A DNA stretch of 64,000 nt, taken from the NCBI RefSeq assembly GCF_016616095.2, contig NZ_CP067089.2:1984001-2048000 (forward strand). The letters run 5' to 3'. The notes beneath the pieces are model-generated. The model saw only the letters and a list, made by a program, of their open reading frames with translations, was not told the DNA's origin and did not search any database. Shown one piece after another: positions 9,423 to 16,295 of this stretch; positions within the stretch are counted from its first letter, which is position 1, and every line of letters starts with the position of its first letter. The position numbers and the translations under genes are program-made. The DNA comes from Breznakiella homolactica (lineage in GTDB: Bacteria; Spirochaetota; Spirochaetia; Treponematales; Breznakiellaceae).

Positions 9423-10291
9423 GATTCCTTCCTTCCAAGGGCAATATACTGAACAACGGAAATCACCAGTATTATCAGGAACAGCACATAGGACATGGCA
9501 GCGGAATACCCCATCTTGTAGTATTTAAATCCCGTTTCATACACATACTGAATCAGGACCCTGGTTGTCCCGTAGGGGCCGCCGCCGGTCATAACGTACA
9601 CCTGCCCGAAAACATTAAATGACGCTATTACCTGGAGGATGAGGCACAGTACCGTGGTGGGTTTTACCAGGGGTACGGTTATATTAAACAATACCTGGCG
9701 GTAATTCGCGCCGTCCATCTGCGCTGATTCGTAAATTTCCTTTGATATCTGTTTAATAGCCGCGGAAAAAAGGATCATATTGAAACCGGCGGTCCACCAT
9801 ATAGTGGCAAGGCAGACCGACCAGATCGCGAGGTTCGGGTCCGTGAGCCACCCTATCGGGGTTGACCCCAGGGATGTCAGAATCTGGTTGAAGAGTCCGT
9901 AGTTCCGCTGCATCATCCAGGCCCAGAGGGTACTTACCACGGTCATGGATAAAATGTAGGGAATAAAAAAAACATTTTCCGCGATAATCCGCAGAGGGCT
10001 CTTTGAGGTTACCAGGAGAGCCATAAGAAATCCCACCACCAGCAGGACCGGAGTTGTTATCAGCACAAACTGGACCGTATGCCAGAGAGAGCTGAAAAAC
10101 ACTTCATCCTTAAACATGGTGATATAATTCGCCAGCCCCACAAATTCGCGGGTCGAAAGAATATCCCATTTAAAAAAACTGATGAATAATCCGAACCCCA
10201 GGGGGAAGATCATCAGTACCGTAAAAACAATCATAAATGGGAGTGAAAAAAGAATACCGTCCCGTAAATCCTTGTTGCCTGGAATTGCCAT
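9419..10291 (-). CDS. Carbohydrate ABC transporter permease, MalF/UgpA family
   Basis: A 290-residue permease: a cytoplasmic N-terminus, six membrane helices and an EAA loop (YESAQMDGANYRQVLFNITVPLVKP, about 190-215). It pairs with the MalG-type permease that overlaps it by 4 bases. The solute-binding protein gene lies 84 bases upstream, separated by a strong hairpin. Confidence 0.95.
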   Translation of the reverse strand: MAIPGNKDLRDGILFSLPFMIVFTVLMIFPLGFGLFISFFKWDILSTREFVGLANYITMFKDEVFFSSLWHTVQFVLITTPVLLVVGFLMALLVTSKSPLRIIAENVFFIPYILSMTVVSTLWAWMMQRNYGLFNQILTSLGSTPIGWLTDPNLAIWSVCLATIWWTAGFNMILFSAAIKQISKEIYESAQMDGANYRQVLFNITVPLVKPTTVLCLILQVIASFNVFGQVYVMTGGGPYGTTRVLIQYVYETGFKYYKMGYSAAMSYVLFLIILVISVVQYIALGRKES

Positions 10292-10326
10292 ACCCTGTCC
10301 TGCTTTTCCGCATGAGAATAAAACAC

Positions 10327-10357
10327 TGAATCATGCGGCGTTGGACCGCATGATTCA
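10327..10357 (-). repeat. Intercistronic hairpin after the binding-protein gene
   Basis: A perfect 12-bp inverted repeat (TGAATCATGCGG, 7-base loop, complement) sits between the solute-binding protein and its first permease. No T-run follows on the minus strand, so it is more likely a 3'-end stabiliser of the binding-protein message than a full terminator. The same position is occupied by a hairpin in the two other ABC operons of the window. Confidence 0.75.
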
Positions 10358-10375
10358 AGTTCTGCAGATTATCTA

Positions 10376-11665
10376 TTAATAGGAAGCAATTATGTTATTA
10401 ACCTTCCGCTCCATTTCGGCCAGGGCCGTCTTTACATTCTGGTTTGTGGCGACCGCGTACTCGAGGCTGTCCGAAAGGCCGTTGTAAATTTCATCCCAGG
10501 CGCCGGTACGGGGCGGAGCGATGGCAGAGGCCGCCGCGTCGGCATACCCGCTGCGGTACGGCAGGGCTTTGAATTCCGGTTTTTCCGAAACCGACTTCCG
10601 TGTGGGGATGTGGCCGGCTTTGGCCCAGAGTTCACCGTGCTCGGTCATCCAGAGAATAAACGTTACCGCGGCTTCAAGTTTCTTCTGATCCATGGTTTTC
10701 TGGACGGGGACCGCCAGGGTGTGGGAACCGGACCACGCCGCGGGCTGGCCCATCATGGCCGGAAGCGGAACCGCGGCGAAGGTAAGGCCGTCCTGTTTTT
10801 CAAAGGCGCCGGTCGCCCATACGCCGTTAAAGTGCATACCCGCTTTGCCGAGCCGGAATTCCGCCATGGCGCCGTCGTAATCGAGCTGCGCCGGGGTTAC
10901 CTTATAACGCTGGACCGTATCGATAAGTCCCTGGAGGGCTTTTTCTCCGGCGGCGTTGTTGAAATTGGCTTTCGTATTATCCGCGCTGAGAATATCCACA
11001 CCCTGCTGCTTCAGGAGCGACATGAAAAGCCGGGTAAGGGTATAGGCCTTGTAGGTTGCGGTGGTGTTATCCACGGCAAGACCCATGGCGCCGGTTCTGT
11101 CCCGGACTGCCTGAGCGGCCTGGATTACTTCGTCGTAGGTAACCGGGACCTTGGATACCCCCGCCTGCCTGAAGAGTTCGGTATTGTAATACATGATGAG
11201 GGCATGGACATCCAGCGGAAGGGCGTACAGCTTACCGTCGAACCGGCAGGCTTCCAGGGGCGCGGCAAAAAAATCATCCAGGGGGGCGTTCACCTGGGTG
11301 AGGAGATCATCCAGGGAATAGAGGGACCCCTTGGGGACGTAGTTAAGCAGGTTGCTCTGGTGGACCACCACTACATCCGGAGCGTTCCGCGCCGCGAGAG
11401 CGGTGGTGAGTTTCGTGTAGTAATCGTCGAATTTAACCGTATCGGTTTTCATGACGATATCGGGGTGGGTCCGGTTAAACTCAGCGACCATGGCGTCGAA
11501 GAATTCACCGTCGCCGCCGGTAAAGAGGGACCAGAAACTAACTTCCACCGGACCTCCGGCGCCTGTTGCTTTATCCTGGCCGCCGCCCGCCAAAAGCGGT
11601 GCTGCGCAGAATACCGTCAAAATCAGTGCTGCAAATAAAGACCGTTTCAGGGTAGCTTTATTCAT
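10376..11665 (-). CDS. Extracellular sugar-binding protein, ABC family 1
   Basis: A 429-residue periplasmic solute-binding protein (family 1, MalE-like) that delivers an oligosaccharide to the two permeases downstream. The signal peptide runs over residues 1-26 (hydrophobic LFAALILTVFCAAPLLA) and is followed by GGGQDKATG. There is no Cys at the position expected for a lipobox +1, so it looks secreted or anchored by the uncleaved peptide rather than lipidated. Features of the family such as VVVVHQSNLLNYV and the hinge ALPLDVHALIMYYN are visible. It is the second gene of the operon, after a lacI-type regulator 66 bases upstream. Confidence 0.93.
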   Translation of the reverse strand: MNKATLKRSLFAALILTVFCAAPLLAGGGQDKATGAGGPVEVSFWSLFTGGDGEFFDAMVAEFNRTHPDIVMKTDTVKFDDYYTKLTTALAARNAPDVVVVHQSNLLNYVPKGSLYSLDDLLTQVNAPLDDFFAAPLEACRFDGKLYALPLDVHALIMYYNTELFRQAGVSKVPVTYDEVIQAAQAVRDRTGAMGLAVDNTTATYKAYTLTRLFMSLLKQQGVDILSADNTKANFNNAAGEKALQGLIDTVQRYKVTPAQLDYDGAMAEFRLGKAGMHFNGVWATGAFEKQDGLTFAAVPLPAMMGQPAAWSGSHTLAVPVQKTMDQKKLEAAVTFILWMTEHGELWAKAGHIPTRKSVSEKPEFKALPYRSGYADAAASAIAPPRTGAWDEIYNGLSDSLEYAVATNQNVKTALAEMERKVNNIIASY

Positions 11666-11681
11666 ATTCGCCTCCTTGTCC

Positions 11682-11717
11682 CCGGCATTGCCGGGTATGT
11701 TGCTCCGGCAAAGCCGG
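11682..11717. repeat. Paired GC palindromes between lacI-type and binding-protein genes
   Basis: Two 13-bp near-identical palindromes, CCGGCATTGCCGG (11682-11694) and CCGGCAAAGCCGG (11705-11717), fill the short gap between the regulator and the binding-protein gene. Each can form a 5-bp hairpin. They could be an operator pair, an RNA structure that tunes expression between the two genes, or REP-like repeats. Confidence 0.6.
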
Positions 11718-11731
11718 TATGGTACATTTTT

Positions 11732-12757
11732 TCAGGAACCTTTTGCCTCGGGATCTATCTTTTTCTGAACCGTTGTTTCCCGGTAAATAAGCCGGGGTTT
11801 AAGGTTAACGGTTTCGTATTTCCGCTCCGGATCCTCTATATGCAGGACCAGTTCCTCGAGGGCGGTTTTCCCCAGAATGTTTTTGGGAACATCCACGGTG
11901 CTGAGCCGGGGCTGCATAAACTGGGACATATACAGGTTGTCATACCCGAATACTTCCGTATCACCCGGAACATTCCGTCCGTTTTCATACAATGATTTGA
12001 GGACTCCCATGGCAAGCAGGTCATTGAAACAGGCCACCGCGGTAAAATCGATTCCCCGGTGAAGTGCCTGGTTTATCTGGGCGTATCCGTCTTCGATGTG
12101 GCCCGACGTTGTTATGGTATAGGATTCATCCCACTTGAGATCCCGGGACCGGTACGCGTCCTCCAGGCCTTTTATTCTGTCATGGGTATTGCTGATAAAG
12201 TCCGGTCCGGCCAGGTAAAGAATTTTCCGGTGTCCCCGGTCAAGGAGATCCTCAAAGACCTGCCGCTGCCCTTCGGCATCACCGTGTAGTATGGAGTGAT
12301 CCTCCAGCCCCGGAAGGTAGCGGCCCACAAGAAGAAAGGGAATTTTTAGGGAATGAAACACCGAGGGCTGCTTTCCGCCGCTCAGGGACGGAAACCCCAG
12401 CAGGCCGTCTACCTTTCTTCCAAGAAGCAGTTTAACCGCCGCCCGTTCGTTTTCGGTCTGTTCTTCGGTATTAATCAGGAGAATACTGTAATTCTGTTTC
12501 CGGGCGGCTTCCTCAATTCCGACAATTACCTCGGCAAAGAAGGGGTTCGCGGAATCCGCTGAAACCACCCCGATCGTGTGGGACCGGTTGGAACGCATAC
12601 TGCCGGCGACCATGTTCGGGATATACCCCATTTCATGGGCTTTTTCCGTTATTAATGCCCGGGCGGCGGCGCTTATCCGGGTATCCCCCCGGAGCGCTCT
12701 GGATACGGTATTTATCGAATAACCCGTTGATTCCGCCAGGTCCTTCAGCTTCACCAT
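11732..12757 (-). CDS. LacI-family transcriptional regulator of the sugar operon
   Basis: A 341-residue regulator: helix-turn-helix and hinge at residues 1-60 (LKDLAESTGYSINTVSRALRGD, then AARALITEKAHEMGYIPNMVAGSM) followed by a periplasmic-binding-protein-like effector domain starting at HTIGVV. It is the first gene of the sugar operon, and two TTAACGTTAA palindromes lie directly upstream, so autoregulation plus control of the whole unit is likely. No Shine-Dalgarno sequence is visible before the ATG; the nearer operator occupies that place, which would give weak, operator-sensitive expression. Confidence 0.93.
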   Translation of the reverse strand: MVKLKDLAESTGYSINTVSRALRGDTRISAAARALITEKAHEMGYIPNMVAGSMRSNRSHTIGVVSADSANPFFAEVIVGIEEAARKQNYSILLINTEEQTENERAAVKLLLGRKVDGLLGFPSLSGGKQPSVFHSLKIPFLLVGRYLPGLEDHSILHGDAEGQRQVFEDLLDRGHRKILYLAGPDFISNTHDRIKGLEDAYRSRDLKWDESYTITTSGHIEDGYAQINQALHRGIDFTAVACFNDLLAMGVLKSLYENGRNVPGDTEVFGYDNLYMSQFMQPRLSTVDVPKNILGKTALEELVLHIEDPERKYETVNLKPRLIYRETTVQKKIDPEAKGS

Positions 12758-12760
12758 AGA

Positions 12761-12770
12761 TTAACGTTAA
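12761..12770. promoter_or_regulatory. LacI-type operator 1 (TTAACGTTAA)
   Basis: A perfect 10-bp palindrome with a central CpG, the classic shape of a LacI-family operator core, starting 4 bases upstream of the regulator's ATG. It is identical to the copy at 12856. Confidence 0.75.
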
Positions 12771-12855
12771 CACTGATTTTAAGAATACGCAAGAAAAAGT
12801 TTTAAAAAATCCACTTTATATAGAGAATTCGGCCTGTTTTCCAGACTTTTTTGAT

Positions 12856-12865
12856 TTAACGTTAA
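12856..12865. promoter_or_regulatory. LacI-type operator 2 (TTAACGTTAA)
   Basis: Second copy of the same palindrome, centred 95 bp (about nine helical turns) upstream of operator 1. The spacing would allow DNA looping by a tetrameric or paired dimeric regulator. Confidence 0.75.
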
Positions 12866-12881
12866 TTCAACAAATAACAAA

Positions 12882-12912
12882 AAACCGCTTCCATAGAATA
12901 CGGAAGCGGTTT
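12882..12912 (-). terminator. Rho-independent terminator of the aminotransferase gene
   Basis: Perfect 11-bp stem (AAACCGCTTCC, 9-base loop, complement), followed on the minus strand by the T-rich TTTTGTTATTTGTT. It lies 27 bases past the stop of the aminotransferase gene and separates it from the LacI operon. Confidence 0.8.
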
Positions 12913-12938
12913 AGTTTATTCGGTGCCGCCAGATTCAA

Positions 12939-14285
12939 TTATGAGGGAACGCTCTCCAGGTACGTCCGGACCGAATCCGCTATGGTTTTGTATATCCAGC
13001 GGCGTTTTTCGTCGTCATGCTCCAGGAGGGTGAACCGGAATCCCGGAAGTTCGCTGGCGAACCCCGAGAGAGGCACCACGCAGATGCCGGTGGAAGCCAG
13101 AAGCCAATAGACGAACCGTTTGTCCGGCGCAACATCGGCGGTTTTTTCGCGGATAAAGTCCGCAAGGGACGGGTCCGACACCGGAAGGGACCGGTTGATG
13201 GAATTGCCGTCATGGAGTACGGCGGCATCGAATATGGCAGTCGCGTAAAGGGCGCCCCGGGGCTTCACCAGGGATATACCATTGGTATCCGCAAACGCCG
13301 TATAGGCTTCCTCCGCCCGTTTTTCGAACATCGCCGCCCGGCGGGTAAGATGCTCGGGGTACCGGGCGTCGCCCATGATGGCCGGGATACAGAGCTGGGG
13401 AAGGCTGGTGGAACAGACCTCCAGGCGTTTGGCGTCCACGAGGCTCTGGATGTACGTGTCGAACCAGGGATCCGCCTTGCGGTTGTACACTTCGATCCAT
13501 CCGCACCGGGCGCCGGGCCAGGGGACTTCCTTTGAGATTGACCTGAGGGAAAGCCCCGGAACGTCGCCGATTACCTGGGAAAGGGCCGCGGTTTCGGCGC
13601 CGCCGTACACAATATTGGCGTATGTTTCGTCGCAGACAATAAAAAGGCCGTAGGTCCGGGCGATCCGGACGAATTCCCTGAGAACCTCCACGGGGTAGAC
13701 CGCCCCGGTGGGATTATCCGGGTTGATGAGGAGTATTCCGGCGATGGAGTCGTTGTACCGGACCTTAAGTTCCACATCGGCCATATCGGGCATCCAGGAC
13801 CGTTCCGGGTCGAGGCGGTAGGTCAGGTGCTCGTAGCCCGAATGGGCCGCTTCGGCGGAGGAAAGGGTTGAATACGCCGGGGACGGCCCGAGCACCCGCG
13901 CCTCACGCCGGAGAAACCCGAAGACCTTGGCCACCGCGTCGCCGAGGCCGTTGAAAAACAGGATATCCCCGGCGTTGATCAGCGCGGGATCGGGATCCCC
14001 GGGACCGCCGATCTTTTTCCGCTGGTTTGCCTTTTCGGCCAGGAAATCCCGGGATTCCCGGGCGCCTTCGGTTTCGGAATACGCGTAGGAAAGGTCCTCC
14101 GCGGCCTTCTGCATGACGATATCCTTGATCCACTGGTCCACGGGCTCGCCCTTTTTAACGGGGTCACCGATATTTTCCCACTGGATAGGGATATTCCACT
14201 TTGACAGTTCCCGGGCAAAGGCCACGATTTCCCGGATTTCGTACTTGAGCTTGCCGGCTCCCGGATGAACAATATTTCTTCTCAT
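12939..14285 (-). CDS. PLP-dependent class I aminotransferase
   Basis: A 448-residue fold-type I aminotransferase. Visible are the substrate-side NPDNPTGAVYP, the cofactor-binding DETYANIVY and the Schiff-base lysine motif SISKEVPWPGARCG, plus a C-terminal Arg in GFRFTLLE. I chose the ATG at 14285 because GGAG stands 8 bases before it and because the attenuator terminator lies between an earlier possible start (14393) and the promoter. The substrate is not certain from sequence. The upstream leader peptide with five Ala codons, flanked by Ile and Leu codons, suggests that it makes alanine or a branched-chain amino acid. It is a single-gene unit ended by its own terminator. Confidence 0.9.
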   Translation of the reverse strand: MRRNIVHPGAGKLKYEIREIVAFARELSKWNIPIQWENIGDPVKKGEPVDQWIKDIVMQKAAEDLSYAYSETEGARESRDFLAEKANQRKKIGGPGDPDPALINAGDILFFNGLGDAVAKVFGFLRREARVLGPSPAYSTLSSAEAAHSGYEHLTYRLDPERSWMPDMADVELKVRYNDSIAGILLINPDNPTGAVYPVEVLREFVRIARTYGLFIVCDETYANIVYGGAETAALSQVIGDVPGLSLRSISKEVPWPGARCGWIEVYNRKADPWFDTYIQSLVDAKRLEVCSTSLPQLCIPAIMGDARYPEHLTRRAAMFEKRAEEAYTAFADTNGISLVKPRGALYATAIFDAAVLHDGNSINRSLPVSDPSLADFIREKTADVAPDKRFVYWLLASTGICVVPLSGFASELPGFRFTLLEHDDEKRRWIYKTIADSVRTYLESVPS

Positions 14286-14393
14286 GGTGCGCTCCTTCGG
14301 CGGATTTCCGGAAATATCCCGAAAGTCCCGCCCGGCCGTATCCCCGCAGAGGAAAACTTCCTTTTTTGGCTTAAGCTTGCCCGCAGGGGGCAC

Positions 14394-14429
14394 AAAAAAG
14401 GCCGTAATCCTCTCAGGAGGATCACGGCC
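14394..14429 (-). terminator. Attenuator terminator of the aminotransferase leader
   Basis: On the minus strand a 13-bp stem with one G-U pair (GGCCGTGATCCTC, loop, GAGGATTACGGCC) is followed directly by T6, which makes it a strong intrinsic terminator inside the leader, about 110 bases before the aminotransferase ATG. Its 5' arm contains GATCCTCC, the exact complement of GGAGGATC in the leader-peptide coding region, so the two structures are mutually exclusive. Confidence 0.88.
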
Positions 14430-14451
14430 CGATCATCTTTATCGTGAACGG

Positions 14452-14526
14452 CTAAACGCGATCCTCCCGGATAGCGGCCGCTGCTGCAAGAATGGTTTCT
14501 GTCATGGACACAAATTCAACATTCAT
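14452..14526 (-). CDS. Leader peptide with five consecutive alanine codons
   Basis: A 24-codon reading frame: MNVEFVSMTETIL, then five Ala codons (GCA GCA GCG GCC GCT), then IREDRV and TAG. There is no Shine-Dalgarno sequence; the predicted transcription start falls on the A of the ATG, so the message may be leaderless. The segment complementary to the terminator's 5' arm (14460-14467) is codons 20-23. A ribosome stalled at the Ala codons would leave it free to form the antiterminator, and a ribosome reaching the stop would cover it. This is the layout of classical amino-acid attenuation; I infer response to alanyl-tRNA charging. Confidence 0.8.
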   Translation of the reverse strand: MNVEFVSMTETILAAAAAIREDRV

Positions 14527-14532
14527 ACAATA

Positions 14533-14561
14533 AGTATGCCAGGGTTTTCCGCGCGTGTCAA
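14533..14561 (-). promoter_or_regulatory. Sigma-70-type promoter of the aminotransferase transcript
   Basis: On the minus strand TTGACA (14556-14561), a 17-base spacer and CATACT (14533-14538). The expected start is 6-7 bases downstream, at or next to 14526, the first base of the leader ATG. Confidence 0.78.
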
Positions 14562-14590
14562 TAATGAGGGAGAGCACCGGGACTGACAAG

Positions 14591-14698
14591 CAGGAAAGCA
14601 CCCGTGGATACGGCGCCGCGGGTCCTGTCATAGAGCAATGGGTTTGGTTCCCCGGTATAAGGAACTATTCTGCTATTTTGTCGCCGGCAGCCGGCTGC
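14591..14698. other. Intergenic stretch with several hairpins
   Basis: No coding sequence is evident between the aminotransferase promoter and the promoter at 14715. The stretch holds an imperfect hairpin at 14591-14627 (CAGG and ACCCGTGG pairing with CCGCGGGT and CCTG), a small hairpin GTTCC/GGAAC at 14646-14665 and a 12-bp palindrome GCAGCCGGCTGC at 14687-14698. Function unknown. Confidence 0.5.
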
Positions 14699-14714
14699 AT
14701 GGGGATTTTTTTTA

Positions 14715-14743
14715 TTGCATCCTTCTGCCGGGTGCAATATAAT
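14715..14743 (+). promoter_or_regulatory. Promoter of the structured RNA unit
   Basis: TTGCAT (14715-14720), a 17-base spacer and a perfect TATAAT (14738-14743), predicting a transcript from about 14750 on the plus strand. Confidence 0.72.
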
Positions 14744-14749
14744 TTTATC

Positions 14750-14915
14750 TAGATTTTTTAGTGATTATCCCGCTGACGGCCGATCTTTTTTATTCATATT
14801 TTAAGGAAAATAATGAATGGGCCGTTGCTGCCGCTACGTGTTTTTTCCTGCACTAAGCTTTACTATTAGTCGGATAATCACAGCATCAACGCGGTAAGCA
14901 TGATGCTGTTTTTTT
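14750..14915 (+). ncRNA. Putative structured RNA (leader element or small RNA)
   Basis: About 165 bases between a promoter and an intrinsic terminator, without a convincing reading frame. The outer arms GTGATTATCC (14761-14770) and GGATAATCAC (14872-14881) close a domain. Inside, ACGGCC/GGCCGT form a second helix capped by an AT-rich helix (ATTCATATTTT with AAAAT-A-ATGAAT around an AAGG loop). A terminator follows immediately after the closing arm and shares its last base. The receiver gene begins 72 bases after the terminator, so this is either a riboswitch-like leader of that gene or an independent small RNA. I could not match it to a known class such as c-di-GMP-I or cobalamin riboswitches. 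Confidence 0.6.
14881..14915 (+). terminator. Intrinsic terminator after the structured RNA
   Basis: CAGCATCA (14881-14888), 12-base loop, TGATGCTG (14901-14908) and T7. Its first base is the last base of the closing helix, so the helix and the terminator compete only marginally. Confidence 0.82.
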
Positions 14916-14986
14916 ATGAACCACCGGCCGTTGCTGAGGCCGGGCGCCCCCGCATCATTCCCGGATTCCGCGTTGGAAGGGGAATT

Positions 14987-15415
14987 ATGTACAACGAAGA
15001 CAAACCGCTCATTGTCACCATAGATGATGACCCTATCATCCTTAACACTATTTTAAGTATTCTAAAACCCTACTACAGGGTATGCCCTTTTGATTCCGGA
15101 GAGACGGCGCTGAAATTTCTTACGTCCTCTCCCGCAGATCTGATTCTCCTTGACTGTAATATGCCCGGAATGAGCGGATTCGAGGTCATGGACAGCGTTA
15201 AAAATAATATACTGATCTCTGAAATCCCCATCCTTTTTTTAACCGGAAAGGAGGACCATAACAGTGAGATCCTGGCACTGGAAAAAGGCGCGGCGGATTA
15301 CCTGCGCAAACCCATAGAACCGGAAGTTCTCCTGACCCGTGTACGCCAACAGCTGGAATTGCAGCGTTACCGGAAGCATCTGGAAGCTCTTGTTGAAAAA
15401 AAACGAAAGACTTAA
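14987..15415 (+). CDS. Response-regulator receiver domain, separated from HD-GYP by a frameshift
   Basis: A CheY-like receiver of about 125 residues: acidic pocket DDD (residues 14-16), phosphoacceptor Asp in LILLDCNMPG, Thr in FLTGKED and Lys in LRKPIEP. The ATG at 14987 is preceded by GGAAGGGG. The frame ends in ALVEKKRKT at 15415, in the linker helix where relatives continue into an HD-GYP domain. One extra A in the A8 run at 15396-15403, or a -1 ribosomal shift there, would give KKTKDLIHAYNRIK and join the two parts. Alone, this half could still be phosphorylated but would have no output. Confidence 0.85.
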   Translation: MYNEDKPLIVTIDDDPIILNTILSILKPYYRVCPFDSGETALKFLTSSPADLILLDCNMPGMSGFEVMDSVKNNILISEIPILFLTGKEDHNSEILALEKGAADYLRKPIEPEVLLTRVRQQLELQRYRKHLEALVEKKRKT

Positions 15416-15462
15416 TCCATGCATACAACCGGATAAAACTCCGGGAAGACGCCACCCTCAAC

Positions 15463-16131
15463 ATGCTGGCAATGGCCACGGATATACGGGACCACAGTAC
15501 AGGAGACCACATCTGGCGCGTTACGGAATTCGTCCGGGTGCTCACTTGGAAACTGCTGGATAAGCCTGATAACAGCCATGGCCTGAGTTTTGATCAAGTG
15601 CAGGATATTGTTAAAGCGTCAAAACTCCATGATTTAGGAAAGATCGCTATTCCCGATCAAATTCTCAGAAAAGCGGATAAACTTACCGCCGGGGAGTTCG
15701 AAATCGTAAAGGAGCACCCCCTCCAGGGGGCAAGGTTTCTTGATGGGTTTGCAGACCCCCTGGGGGACGATGTCTTTCTCTCCATCGCCAGGGACATTGC
15801 CCTTTACCATCATGAAAAGTGGGATGGAACCGGTTATCCCACAGGTCTTATGGGGGAAGATATTCCTCTATCCGCCCGGATTGTGGCAATTGCCGATGTT
15901 TATGACGCCCTTATCTCGATCCGGCCTTACAAGAAAGCATTCACCCACGAAGATTCAGTGGAAATAATTATAAATGACAGTGAACGGCATTTTGATCCTT
16001 ACTTGGTGGAACTCTTCGGTGAATGTACCGATGTATTTAAGCCCATTCCGGAGGAAGCTATCCGGAGGAGCAGAAAGTCCGGAAGTGACGGAGAACAGAA
16101 ATGGTCAACCGACAAAGGGACCGGACTATAA
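15463..16131 (+). CDS. HD-GYP domain, c-di-GMP phosphodiesterase part of a split response regulator
   Basis: The catalytic half: metal-ligand motif HDLGKIAIPD, then HHEKWDGTGYPTGL, which is the GYP signature, then DVYDAL. These are the residues needed for hydrolysis of cyclic di-GMP. Its frame is open upstream back into the A8 run at about 15396, and the residues encoded there (DLIHAYNRIKLREDATLN) are the normal linker of RpfG-like proteins, so the apparent start at 15463 is probably not a real initiation site and no Shine-Dalgarno sequence precedes it. Whether the intact protein is made depends on frameshifting, transcript slippage or population variation in the A run. Confidence 0.83.
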   Translation: MLAMATDIRDHSTGDHIWRVTEFVRVLTWKLLDKPDNSHGLSFDQVQDIVKASKLHDLGKIAIPDQILRKADKLTAGEFEIVKEHPLQGARFLDGFADPLGDDVFLSIARDIALYHHEKWDGTGYPTGLMGEDIPLSARIVAIADVYDALISIRPYKKAFTHEDSVEIIINDSERHFDPYLVELFGECTDVFKPIPEEAIRRSRKSGSDGEQKWSTDKGTGL

Positions 16132-16268
16132 AACTGAAATTCCCCATTTTCCAGCGGCTGCTTCTTGCAGCCTTGCCGCACCTGGTGCTGATATTTACCG
16201 TGGTCATCGCCATAGTTATGCAAAGCGTTTTCCAGGCCAGCGTATCAGCGGCCTGGATGTTGGAATGA
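16101..16268 (+). pseudogene. Short remnant of a membrane sensor protein
   Basis: A 55-codon frame overlapping the end of the HD-GYP gene by 31 bases, with GGAGA before the ATG. It encodes a basic N-terminus (MVNRQRDRTIKLKFPIFQ) and one hydrophobic helix (RLLLAALPHLVLIFTVVIAIVM) and stops at WMLE. This is the shape of the first membrane anchor of a sensor kinase or receptor, without any sensing or kinase domain. The truncation, next to the frameshifted regulator, suggests decay of a former two-component pair. A functional single-helix peptide cannot be excluded. Confidence 0.55.
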
Positions 16269-16295
16269 AAAAACGGAAATCACCATACGGCGGTT

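Noticed and set aside
11682-11717. Intrinsic terminator between lacI-type and binding-protein genes
   Set aside because: The 5-bp stems lack T-runs on either strand and both genes read in the same direction as one operon.
14750-14915. c-di-GMP-I (GEMM) riboswitch before the receiver/HD-GYP gene
   Set aside because: The conserved GEMM core bases and tetraloop-receptor elements are not visible; only the gene context would fit.
14715-14915. 6S RNA
   Set aside because: The length is right, but there is no long rod with a central bubble; the inner helices are branched and an intrinsic terminator follows at once.
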